The position numbers were made by a program, and so were the translations under genes. Of a stretch of DNA of 64,000 bases, positions 50,676 to 59,700 are shown piece by piece. The number at the start of each line of letters is the position of its first letter. Positions within the stretch are counted from its first letter, which is position 1. This DNA is from Aliivibrio sp. S3MY1 (GTDB lineage Bacteria > Pseudomonadota > Gammaproteobacteria > Enterobacterales > Vibrionaceae), in assembly GCF_028765575.1 (NCBI RefSeq), contig NZ_JARACO010000012.1, positions 44,285 to 108,284 on the forward strand. Reading direction: 5' to 3'. The notes under the pieces were generated by a model, which was not told where the DNA came from, ran no database searches, and worked only from the letters and a program-made list of their open reading frames with translations.

Positions 50676-51152
50676 TTAAATCAGTAATTCTTTACTCATC
50701 AAAACGCCATTGAGATCGGCATAAATATAATCGCCGGGAGAGATGATCTGTGTATTAATGGTGACAGACACCTGCTGCTCTCCTGCCCCTCTTTTCTCTG
50801 TTTTAAAAGGGGAGGTACTTAACGCCTTTAATCCTAATCGCATATTCTGTATAGCACCAACATCGCGTACCGCACCATAAACGATGACTCCTTCCCATTG
50901 GTTATTGACCGCAAGTGTTGCAACTTGATCACCTAATAACGCTTTCTGGCAAGAACCATTGCCGTCAATCACTAATACTTTGCCTTTGCCGTTGGTTTGT
51001 AGTACTTCTCTCACTAACGAATTATCTTGGTAGCAACGTACCGTTACAATTTCACCATAAAAGCACACTTTTCCACCATAATTTTTAAACTCAACATCAA
51101 TGAGCTGTACTTTATCTTCAAATTGGTCACAAATATCGGGTAATAAATCCAT
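50676..51152 (-). CDS. rraA: Regulator of RNase E activity A homologue
   Basis: The 158-residue protein has the RraA fold signatures [32 protein letters not shown] and [14 protein letters not shown]. RraA binds RNase E and the DEAD-box helicases and inhibits degradosome function. Vibrios can have two RraA paralogues, so the exact paralogue is open. The C-terminus is slightly shorter than in E. coli. It is divergent from arcA. Confidence 0.88.
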   Translation of the reverse strand: MDLLPDICDQFEDKVQLIDVEFKNYGGKVCFYGEIVTVRCYQDNSLVREVLQTNGKGKVLVIDGNGSCQKALLGDQVATLAVNNQWEGVIVYGAVRDVGAIQNMRLGLKALSTSPFKTEKRGAGEQQVSVTINTQIISPGDYIYADLNGVLMSKELLI

Positions 51153-51598
51153 TTTATTTTCTCCTTGTTTGTAAAACTGACTCTACAATAACAACATTCG
51201 TTAAAATACCTTGCGATTATTAGCATGATTATTTACAAAGCTAACATGAATATGTCTCTATATTTATTGCTACACGGTATTGATATCGATTACTATTGAC
51301 CTAAATCAATAAAATGTATGGAAATAAAAACCGCTTATTGTTAGAGTGGTGTTAAGGGATTAAAATCCCCTTTCTAATGGAGTTTCAGCGAGTAGCTCAC
51401 GAAATTAGAGCTTTATCATGTTATTGAGTATATATTCAATAACAACCACCAAGGATGGCGTACCGTTTAGGATTCTATTCTTCTCTTAACATTTTAGTTG
51501 AGTATTGAAGAATCTATTCCTATTTTGTAAATTTTTTATTATAGAATTAACACCCTTAATTCTACTTTTGACTTTAATCAGTTAGTTAGGTACCGCCC
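51153..51598. other. arcA upstream region with long structured leader
   Basis: The region carries an FNR-type box (51296-51309) and then about 250 bases before the arcA start. Hairpins visible in this leader are GGGATT/AATCCC (51356-51369) and GTTATTGA/TCAATAAC (51420-51443). No protein gene is convincing; a 16-codon frame from 51377 lacks a ribosome site. Confidence 0.6.
51296..51341 (+). promoter_or_regulatory. FNR-type box and promoter of arcA
   Basis: TTGACCTAAATCAA (51296-51309) matches TTGAT-N4-ATCAA with one mismatch, and TATTGT at 51336-51341 is a plausible -10. The spacing puts the box about 45 bases upstream of the start site. In E. coli, FNR also activates arcA anaerobically. Confidence 0.65.
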
Positions 51599-52318
51599 AT
51601 GCAAACCCCTCAGATCCTAATCGTTGAAGATGAACACGTAACTCGTAATACACTAAAAAGCATTTTTGAAGCCGAAGGCTATAATGTTTTTGAAGCGAGT
51701 GACGGCGAAGAGATGCACAGTGTGCTTTCTGAGCAACAACTTAACCTTGTGATTATGGATATCAACCTACCAGGTAAAAATGGCCTTCTTCTTGCTCGTG
51801 AACTTCGTGAGCGTGGCGATATGGCTCTAATGTTCCTAACAGGTCGAGACAATGAAGTTGATAAGATTTTAGGTCTAGAAATTGGCGCTGATGATTACAT
51901 CACTAAGCCGTTTAACCCTCGCGAATTAACTATTCGTGCGCGTAACTTATTAACTCGCTCAATGAACCAAAGCACAACCGTTGAAGATAAGAAAACGGTT
52001 GAGCGCTATACGTTCAATGGTTGGACAGTTGAAATCAATAGCCGTTCTCTTGTAAGCCCAAGCGGTGAAAGCTATAAGCTTCCTCGTTCAGAGTTCCGTG
52101 CGCTTCTTCACTTCTGTGAAAACCCAGGCAAGATCCAGACTCGTGCAGATCTTCTGAAAAAAATGACAGGTCGTGAGCTTAAGCCACACGATCGTACGGT
52201 TGATGTGACAATTCGTCGTATCCGCAAGCACTTTGAATCAGTAACTGATACTCCAGAGATCATTGCTACGATTCACGGTGAAGGCTACCGTTTTTGTGGT
52301 GATTTAGAAGAGCTATAG
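51599..52318 (+). CDS. arcA: Aerobic respiration response regulator ArcA
   Basis: The 239-residue OmpR-family regulator has receiver Asp54 in [12 protein letters not shown], with EDE at 10-12 and Lys in [10 protein letters not shown]. The C-terminal winged-helix domain has [14 protein letters not shown]. Phosphorylated by ArcB under low oxygen, it represses aerobic metabolism genes. ArcB is encoded nearby on the opposite strand, unlike in E. coli, where the two genes are far apart. Confidence 0.98.
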   Translation: MQTPQILIVEDEHVTRNTLKSIFEAEGYNVFEASDGEEMHSVLSEQQLNLVIMDINLPGKNGLLLARELRERGDMALMFLTGRDNEVDKILGLEIGADDYITKPFNPRELTIRARNLLTRSMNQSTTVEDKKTVERYTFNGWTVEINSRSLVSPSGESYKLPRSEFRALLHFCENPGKIQTRADLLKKMTGRELKPHDRTVDVTIRRIRKHFESVTDTPEIIATIHGEGYRFCGDLEEL

Positions 52319-52340
52319 GCCTCTTTTAATTTATCCAATA

Positions 52341-52374
52341 AAAAATGCCCAGCTAGTAATAGCTGGGCATTTTT
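52341..52374. terminator. Bidirectional terminator between arcA and the lipoprotein gene
   Basis: AAAAATGCCCAGCTA/TAGCTGGGCATTTTT with loop GTAA lies between convergent genes, with T tracts on both strands. Confidence 0.94.
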
Positions 52375-52411
52375 AGTTTATATAAAGCGACTAACTTCTA
52401 GTTGAGGTTGA

Positions 52412-52858
52412 CTAATAAACCGTGTCGATCTGAACGTCAGTTTCAACAATCCACTCATTATTTGCTTCAATTGCGATATCAACTGCTTGTGCAGCATCTA
52501 TATCGTAGAAGGATTGTCCTGCAATTTCCCATGTATGGTTATCATGCACTCGAACTTCAAATTCATCTTCTGTTAACGGCCATGAGTTCTCACCTTGGCG
52601 AATAATCACTTTATCAATCACTAGCTCTGGAGCGATTACCTGTTCTGATGTTAACGTCAGAGCAAAATTGACTTTACTCTCATCTCTTTCTTCACCAATG
52701 GTAGGCATCTGATCAACCCATATCGCTGAATTAAGCTGGATTTGAGCATTCATTACTTCAATTTTATTATCCTGCTTCCAATCAGCTTGTGACTGAGATG
52801 TCATTTGGCAGCCTGATAACGCAACCATCATTACAGAAGCTAATAGTACCCTTCTCAT
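52412..52858 (-). CDS. Uncharacterised lipoprotein downstream of arcB
   Basis: The 148-residue product has a lipoprotein signal peptide with lipobox ALSGC (Cys17). The mature part is acidic and probably beta-rich (FALTLTSEQV, LVIDKVIIRQG). I do not recognise a domain. It starts eight bases after the arcB stop, on the same strand, so it is almost certainly co-transcribed with the redox sensor kinase gene. A link to ArcB function is an inference from position only. Confidence 0.85.
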   Translation of the reverse strand: MRRVLLASVMMVALSGCQMTSQSQADWKQDNKIEVMNAQIQLNSAIWVDQMPTIGEERDESKVNFALTLTSEQVIAPELVIDKVIIRQGENSWPLTEDEFEVRVHDNHTWEIAGQSFYDIDAAQAVDIAIEANNEWIVETDVQIDTVY

Positions 52859-52866
52859 AATATTCC

Positions 52867-55230
52867 TTATTTATCTTGCAGCTCTAGCCAGTTTTTTAAT
52901 ATTTGAATATCATTTTCATATTCATTTTTAATTTCTTCAACCCAATCATCAATGTTTTCCCACCATGCAGGTAAATCTGGCGATTGTGCTTTTTGAGCGA
53001 CTTGTTGAATATGCTTCAATCCAATAGAGCCAGCTGCCCCTTTCATTTTATGTGTTTCAAACACAATACCGTCTTGATCTCTTGCTGTCATATTTGTATC
53101 TAGAATTTGAATGTATTCTTTCATGCTTTTTTCAAACATTTCTATACTGGCATAAACAGGTTTAGTTCCTACAATATCAATGTATGACTCTAGCATCTCT
53201 ATATCCAATAAACGCTCAATCAGCTGCTCATTCTCTAATTGTTCCGCCGTTTTTACTGGCTGTTGTAATTTCTGTTGAACCGTTTTTTTATCTGACATAG
53301 AAAATAACTCAAGCACCTCAGTTAATGCTTTCACACTAAGAGGTTTGCTTATCGCCTCATCCATGCCCTTTTCAAAGTATTCATCTTTCTCTTTTAATAG
53401 GTTAGCCGTTAATGCGACGAGTGGCGGTAACTCATCGAACTTATCTCTCAATGCCTGAGCAACATCAAACCCTGTCATATCTGGTAATTGAATATCAAGC
53501 AAAGCTAAATCATAATTAGTTGGCTCAAATTGATTAAGAGCGTCTTCACCGCACATGGCTACATCAACAGTGTGGCCAAGGCTTTCAAGTAGCGAGCGAG
53601 CAACTGTCACATTCAGCTCAATATCTTCCAACATGAAGATCCGTAATGACTTAGCACTTTTCTTTTCTGGCATCGCCTCTTCTTCTTCTACAGAATCAAC
53701 TAATGGCACATTAATGGTTACTGTAAATGTACTGCCAAAGCCTAGTTCACTGTTTACGGTAATGTCTCCATCCATAAGATTTATAAGCTCTTTAGATACC
53801 GCTAAGCCAATCCCTGTTCCGACGGCATGCAGATTATCTTTGCCTTGCTTAACTTGATAATACATGGCGAAAACATTATCTAATTCTGATTCAGGGATCC
53901 CGATCCCTGTATCTTCAACTTCAAAAGTAATCTCAGCACTGTCTGAATAAATTTCAGCACCAACCGACATTACAACACTGCCTTCTTTGGTAAATTTAGT
54001 GGCATTACCAACTAGATTCCAAAGTACCTGCCGCAAACGTGTACTATCAACACTAATATTTGCCGGTAAGTCGGTTAATCGCTCAAGATCAAAGCGCAAT
54101 CCTTTCTGCTCAGCCATCAAACCTGAAATGTTTTCCATCTCAGTAACAAAGCTTATAAAATCAAGAGGTTTTGGAAGTAATTCTAATTTACGACGATCAA
54201 ACTTATCCATATCGATAATATCGTTAAAGATATTACCAAGCGTGATCGCACTGACATTAATGGTTCTCATGTAGTTATGTTGTTCATCATCAAGGCGGGT
54301 ATCTAACAACATACGGCTTAAACCAACAATGCCATTTAGTGGCGTGCGTAACTCATGGCTTATGGTAGAAATGAAGGTGGTTTTATCACGACTGGCTTTT
54401 TGTAATGCCTCTTCATATTCTTTACGCTCGGTAATGTCTCGTCCAAAACCAACCAAACCAAGATGACGCCCTGACTTACTATAGAATGGGATCTTACTGA
54501 GCTCATAACATGCTTTTCGCCCATCAGGGTAATCTAGCCATTGTTCATAAGTTAATGGTTTATTATCTTGCAGTACCTGTCTATCGGTATCAATAACTTT
54601 TGCTGCAACCTCTGCGTTATAAACGTCTTTAGGAGACAAACCAATTAATTCTTTTTCTGTTTTACCCGTCAGCTCTTCCATCGCTTTATTACAGCCAGAA
54701 AAAAGACCAAGGTCATTTCGGTAATAGATAATGTCTGGTGAGGTATCTAAGTAAGATCTAAGTAATGCGGTTTGCTCTGCTAATTCTAATTGCGCTTTTT
54801 CTCGTTGAAAGACTTCATTTTCAAGATCTTCCATCGCTTCTTGTCGAGCATCTTCTGCTTTTTCACGCTCTTCAATTTCTTGATTTAGTTTCTTTATGTT
54901 GCCTTGTAATTTTTTATTTAACTCTAAATCACGAGTGCGCATCTCTTCCATCTTACTGACTAATTTAGAAAGTCTTTGACGAGAGTCTTCTAAATGTTCA
55001 ACGACGACGGATAAGAAAAAGACAGCCCATGGCGTAATTAATAACCCAAAAAACACCGAACGAACAATATCCAAATCATTAACTTCACCACTTAATACAA
55101 GCGTAACGCCAACTTGAACGATAACGGCCAATGCAACTAAAGCAATGGCAAGTAGGAGACTAAAACGAATGATGCCAAGTCTCACCATGAGATCGACATA
55201 AAATTGCGCGAGAATTTTTAACTGCTTCAT
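52867..55230 (-). CDS. arcB: Aerobic respiration sensor kinase ArcB
   Basis: I choose the ATG at 55230 (787 residues, MKQLKILAQFYVDLMVRLG), preceded by AGGGTG; an in-frame GTG at 55236 is less likely. Two membrane segments lie at about 20-48 and 58-77, a coiled-coil linker at about 85-145, and a PAS domain at about 150-270. HisKA has phospho-acceptor His in ISHELRTPLNG (about 290), HATPase has GTGIGLAVSKEL, the receiver has LLDIQLPDMTG and the HPt has HKMKGAAGSIG. It senses quinone redox state and signals to ArcA. Its ribosome site sits in a hairpin (see separate entry). Confidence 0.97.
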   Translation of the reverse strand: MKQLKILAQFYVDLMVRLGIIRFSLLLAIALVALAVIVQVGVTLVLSGEVNDLDIVRSVFFGLLITPWAVFFLSVVVEHLEDSRQRLSKLVSKMEEMRTRDLELNKKLQGNIKKLNQEIEEREKAEDARQEAMEDLENEVFQREKAQLELAEQTALLRSYLDTSPDIIYYRNDLGLFSGCNKAMEELTGKTEKELIGLSPKDVYNAEVAAKVIDTDRQVLQDNKPLTYEQWLDYPDGRKACYELSKIPFYSKSGRHLGLVGFGRDITERKEYEEALQKASRDKTTFISTISHELRTPLNGIVGLSRMLLDTRLDDEQHNYMRTINVSAITLGNIFNDIIDMDKFDRRKLELLPKPLDFISFVTEMENISGLMAEQKGLRFDLERLTDLPANISVDSTRLRQVLWNLVGNATKFTKEGSVVMSVGAEIYSDSAEITFEVEDTGIGIPESELDNVFAMYYQVKQGKDNLHAVGTGIGLAVSKELINLMDGDITVNSELGFGSTFTVTINVPLVDSVEEEEAMPEKKSAKSLRIFMLEDIELNVTVARSLLESLGHTVDVAMCGEDALNQFEPTNYDLALLDIQLPDMTGFDVAQALRDKFDELPPLVALTANLLKEKDEYFEKGMDEAISKPLSVKALTEVLELFSMSDKKTVQQKLQQPVKTAEQLENEQLIERLLDIEMLESYIDIVGTKPVYASIEMFEKSMKEYIQILDTNMTARDQDGIVFETHKMKGAAGSIGLKHIQQVAQKAQSPDLPAWWENIDDWVEEIKNEYENDIQILKNWLELQDK

Positions 55231-55270
55231 AAACACACCCTGATAGTATTCAACTAAATAATATCAGGGT
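55230..55270 (-). promoter_or_regulatory. Hairpin sequestering the arcB ribosome-binding site
   Basis: On the minus strand ACCCTGATA-N-TATT pairs with AATA-N-TATCAGGGT around a short loop (55237-55270), with one mismatched pair. The downstream arm contains the AGGGTG ribosome site, seven bases or so before the arcB ATG. Folding would hide it from ribosomes. Confidence 0.6.
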
Positions 55271-55284
55271 TAGTTCTATTTGAG

Positions 55285-56226
55285 TTATTTTTTCAATATT
55301 GGCGTTGTATATTTGAAGGGTTGGTTTATCAGAGAACCTTGCGCCCCTTTTTTATTAAGGGCCATACCTACGTTAGTTAACCCTAACCAGCGAGGCTCAC
55401 ACCACAATGGCGAAAGTAAAGTAGGTCGTCGTGCTGTTGCTGACACTCGATGATACACAATCTCTGGTGGGGTTAATCTGATTAACTCACAAGCAACATC
55501 GACATAATCATCCATCTCTGGCGCTTCTATTTTTCCCGCTCGCCACGCTTTGGCCATGGTACTGCCTTCAACAATATGTAAAGGATGTAATTTAAGTCCA
55601 TCCGTTCCTGTTTCAAGTACTTTAGCTAATGTAGTGCGGTAGTCTTCCTGGGTATCGCCGGGTAAACCAATAATTAAGTGAGTACACACCTTAATCCCAA
55701 GCGCTCTTGCTTTACGAGTAATCGCATCATAACAAGCAAAGTCATGACCTCGATTGATACGCTTTAGGGTTTTATCATTGGCCGTTTGCAACCCAAGCTC
55801 TAGCCAAACTTCGTAGCCATCATCAACATAACCCTTCAATAGGTCTAATACGGCATCAGGCACACAATCAGGACGAGTTCCAACGCATAGACCAACAATA
55901 TTTGCAGATTTAAGCGCTTCTTCGTACATATTTTTAAGAACTTGGACTTCAGCAAAGGTATTAGTATAAGCCTGAAAATAAGCAAGATACTTTTTAGCAC
56001 GCTGCACTTCTCCAGCTCTATCTACCAACTGATCATGAATCGATTTGAACTGCTCTTGTTCATCAGAAAATGAGGCTACATTGCAAAAAGTACAGCCTCC
56101 TTTTCCTATCGTTCCATCCCTGTTTGGACAACTAAATCCACCATGAAGAGTAAGCTTATGTACTTTTTCACCATAACGGCGTTGTAAATCCTGCCCAAAG
56201 GTATTTGCTAGTTCATGAAGTTGCAT
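55285..56226 (-). CDS. yhcC: Radical SAM protein, YhcC family
   Basis: I choose the ATG at 56226 (313 residues, MQLHELANTFGQDLQRRYG), the family start; an in-frame TTG at 56238 is less likely. The radical SAM Cys cluster lies at about residues 33-49, with CPNRDGTIGKGGCTFC as its core. LELGLQTANDKTLKRINRGH and THLIIGLPGDTQEDY follow in the barrel. The family function is unproven, but it is conserved next to arcB and gltB in E. coli too. It is probably co-transcribed with arcB after a gap of about 54 bases. Confidence 0.9.
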   Translation of the reverse strand: MQLHELANTFGQDLQRRYGEKVHKLTLHGGFSCPNRDGTIGKGGCTFCNVASFSDEQEQFKSIHDQLVDRAGEVQRAKKYLAYFQAYTNTFAEVQVLKNMYEEALKSANIVGLCVGTRPDCVPDAVLDLLKGYVDDGYEVWLELGLQTANDKTLKRINRGHDFACYDAITRKARALGIKVCTHLIIGLPGDTQEDYRTTLAKVLETGTDGLKLHPLHIVEGSTMAKAWRAGKIEAPEMDDYVDVACELIRLTPPEIVYHRVSATARRPTLLSPLWCEPRWLGLTNVGMALNKKGAQGSLINQPFKYTTPILKK

Positions 56227-56794
56227 CGCGATAACCAATTAAATAAATCAAGTACTTACTTCACAAATAAAAAGAAGTCTCAATTCTATTTGTGAAAGTT
56301 GCTAACTCGTTTGTAAAAAAAGACCGTAAATAATAGCGAAAATCGTCACTCGCAATTGTAATTTATATCAATAAAAGACGCATAAAGTGGCAATTAAACG
56401 CGAAAAAAGCCGTATTATTATAAATACTTATTCATTTTAAATAAAAAAAGTGAAAATTACGTGCAACTTTCGTTGGTATTTAATATGACAAAAATGTAGG
56501 ATAGTTACATCGTAAAATAGTTTAATTTGCCACCAACACGAATGTTGTGGCTTTTCGATAGTGGTATCTACTCTCAAACAACAAATACAATGGATAAAAT
56601 GTATTTGATAGATATCACAATGGATTGGGTTCGTTTGCACGTCATATTAAGTGATGCCAGCAAACACCAGAATGGATTCAAACTTGCTACTTCTTGAGAC
56701 TAACTCACAGCAAGTTCGATTAAAATTTAGCAAAGGACTAGACAGAAACTTACGTAGAGAAGTTGTGTCTGCATAATACTGGAAGGATGTATCT
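56227..56794. other. Long upstream region of gltB
   Basis: The gap of about 568 bp is A/T-rich. A hairpin GCCACCAACA/TGTTGTGGC with one bulge is followed by CTTTT at 56529-56555. The ribosome site GGAAGGA precedes the gltB ATG by 8 bases or so. A 35-codon frame opens at 56590 with no obvious ribosome site. I did not identify a clear Lrp or NtrC site. Confidence 0.5.
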
Positions 56795-59700
56795 ATGGTA
56801 GATAGAGAGCAGAATACACAAGGCATGTATACTCCCGAGTTGGAGCATGATGCGTGTGGTATCGGTTTTGTCGCTCACCTCAAAAACCGTAAATCTCATG
56901 ATGTGGTTACTCAAGCACTTGATATGCTTGCTCGTATGGAACACCGTGGTGGTCAAGGCTGTGATCCATGCAGTGGTGACGGCGCGGGTATTCTGTTACA
57001 AAAACCTCATGAATTTTTATTAGAAGAAGCCGTAAAACTTGGTATTAAACTGCCATCTTTTGAGAAATACGGTGTTGGCGTTGTCTTATTCCCTAAAGAT
57101 GAATACAAACGTCAACAATGTAGAGATATTTTAGAGCGTAATGCTCAACGTCTTGATTTGGAAATCATTGGCTATCGTGCTCTCCCTGTAGATAACTCTA
57201 TGCTAGGTGACGATCCCCTAAGTACAGAGCCTCAATTTGAACACGTATTTATTTCTGGTGGTCCATCAATGACCCCAGAAGAGCTTGAGCGTAAATTGTA
57301 TGTTCTACGTAATTACACCGTTCGAGTGTGCTTAGAAAGTATTTCTAATATTGGTGATGATTTCTACATCAACTCTCTATCGTACAAAACACTTGTTTAT
57401 AAAGGCCAATTAACGACTGAGCAAGTTCCACAGTACTTCCTAGATTTACAAAATCCAACGATGGTAACGGCATTAGCGCTAGTTCACTCTCGTTTCTCGA
57501 CGAATACCTTCCCTCGCTGGCGTCTAGCTCAACCATTCCGTTACATTGCTCATAATGGTGAGATCAACACTGTTCGTGGTAATTTAAACTGGATGAAAGC
57601 ACGTGAAGCTATCATCGAATCCGATCTCTTTAGCCAACAAGAAATGGATATGCTACTTCCTATTTGTCAGGAAGGCAGCTCAGATTCATCAAACTTCGAT
57701 ATGGCGTTAGAACTGCTGGTTCTTTCTGGCCGTAGCTTGCCACACGCATTAATGATGATGATCCCTGAAGCGTGGCAAGAAAATAAAAACATGGATCCTA
57801 CCCGTCGCGCGTTCTATCAATACCACGCCAATGTAATGGAACCTTGGGATGGTCCTGCGTCTGTTTGTTTCACTGATGGTGTTCAAGTAGGTGCAACACT
57901 TGACCGTAACGGTCTTCGTCCTTCTCGTTATACTGTGACTAAAGATGATTTCCTTGTAATGGCATCAGAATCTGGCGTTGTAAAAATAGCACCAGAAAAC
58001 ATTGAGTTCCGTGGTCGCCTACAACCAGGTCGTATCTTTGTTGCTGATTTAGAACAAGGTCGTATTATTTCTGATGAGGAAGTAAAAGATAGTATTGCGA
58101 AATCACAACCTTATGAAAAATGGGTTGAAGAGAATCTCCTAAACTTAAATAAGCTGCCTGAAGCAACAAACCAATACAGCCAACCTTCTCCTGAACGGCT
58201 ACTTAACCGTCAACAAGCGTTTGGTGTTACCTCTGAAGAAGTGAATGAGATCATCCTACCATTAGCGAAGACGGCTTATGAGCCATTAACTGCTATGGGT
58301 GCCGATTGGCCACTAGCGATCCTTTCTCATCAATCTCAGCATTTATCTAACTATTTTAAGCAGTTGTTTGCCCAAGTAACTAACCCACCGATCGACCCGA
58401 TCCGTGAGCGTATGGTTATGTCGCTAAACACCTACTTAGGTAAAGACCAAAACTTACTTACTGAAACGCCTGAGCACTGTCAGAAGGTTGAGCTTGAATC
58501 ACCGGTTCTTTCAAATTCTGAGCTAGAAAAACTGCGTGCTATTGATAACGAACATCTACAAGCAAAAACACTGGATATCGTTTTCCAAGCTAATGAAGAT
58601 GCAGGTAAACTTGAGCGTGCACTGAAACGAATCTGTCAGTATGCAGAAGATGCCGTCGTTGATGGTTACTCTATCATTCTACTAACAGACCGCGCAGTAA
58701 ACTCAAACCATGCAGCAATTCCAGCAATGCTTGCTGTTGGTGCGGTTCATCACCACCTAATTCGTAAAGGGTTACGTGCTAAGTGTGACATCGTAATTGA
58801 AACGGGCGATGCTCGTGAAACGCATCACTTTGCTACATTGGTTGGTTACGGCGCAAACGCAGTTAACCCATATTTAGTAATAGAAACAATTGTTGAGCTT
58901 CAACGAGTTAAGAAGCTAGACCCAACAGTACATCCAAAAGTATTGTTTGATAACTACCGTAAAGGGGTTAACGGCGGACTGCTTAAGATCTTCTCTAAGA
59001 TGGGTATTTCAACACTGCAGTCATACCATGGCGCTCAAATCTTTGAAGCGCTTGGTATCAGTAAATCAGTGGTTGATAAATACTTCACTGGGACCGTTTC
59101 TCGTATCCAAGGTCTAACGATTGATGATATCGCAAAAGAAGTGCTAATCCGTCACCGTGTTGGCTATCCAACTCGTGAGATCCCAGTTCAAGTACTTGAT
59201 GTGGGTGGTGTATATCAGTGGAAACAACGTGGTGAGAAGCACCTGTTTAACCCTGAAACAATTTCTCTACTGCAAGAGTCAACTCGTAATAAAGATTACG
59301 GTCAATTTAAGAAATACGCGAAAGCGGTTGATGACCAAGGTGATAATGCAGCAACACTGCGTAGCCAATTAGATTTCATCAAAAATCCAGCAGGATCGAT
59401 TCCTTTAGAAGAAGTAGAGCCTATTGAGAAAATCCTAAAACGTTTTGCGACTGGTGCAATGTCGTTTGGTTCTATCTCACACGAAGCTCACTCAACACTT
59501 GCTGTTGCAATGAACCGTATCGGCGCTAAATCTAACTCAGGTGAAGGTGGTGAAGACCCGATTCGTTTTGAGAAAAAAGATAATGGTGACTGGGAACGTT
59601 CAGCAATTAAACAAGTGGCTTCTGGTCGTTTTGGTGTTACGTCTTACTATCTAACTAACGCTGATGAGCTACAAATTAAGATGGCTCAAGGGGCGAAACC

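Noticed and set aside
51377..51427. Upstream 16-codon frame in the arcA leader
   Set aside because: It has no ribosome-binding site and no regulatory codon bias.
56590..56700. 35-codon frame upstream of gltB as a leader peptide
   Set aside because: There is no convincing ribosome site, no enrichment for Gln or Glu codons and no terminator paired with it.
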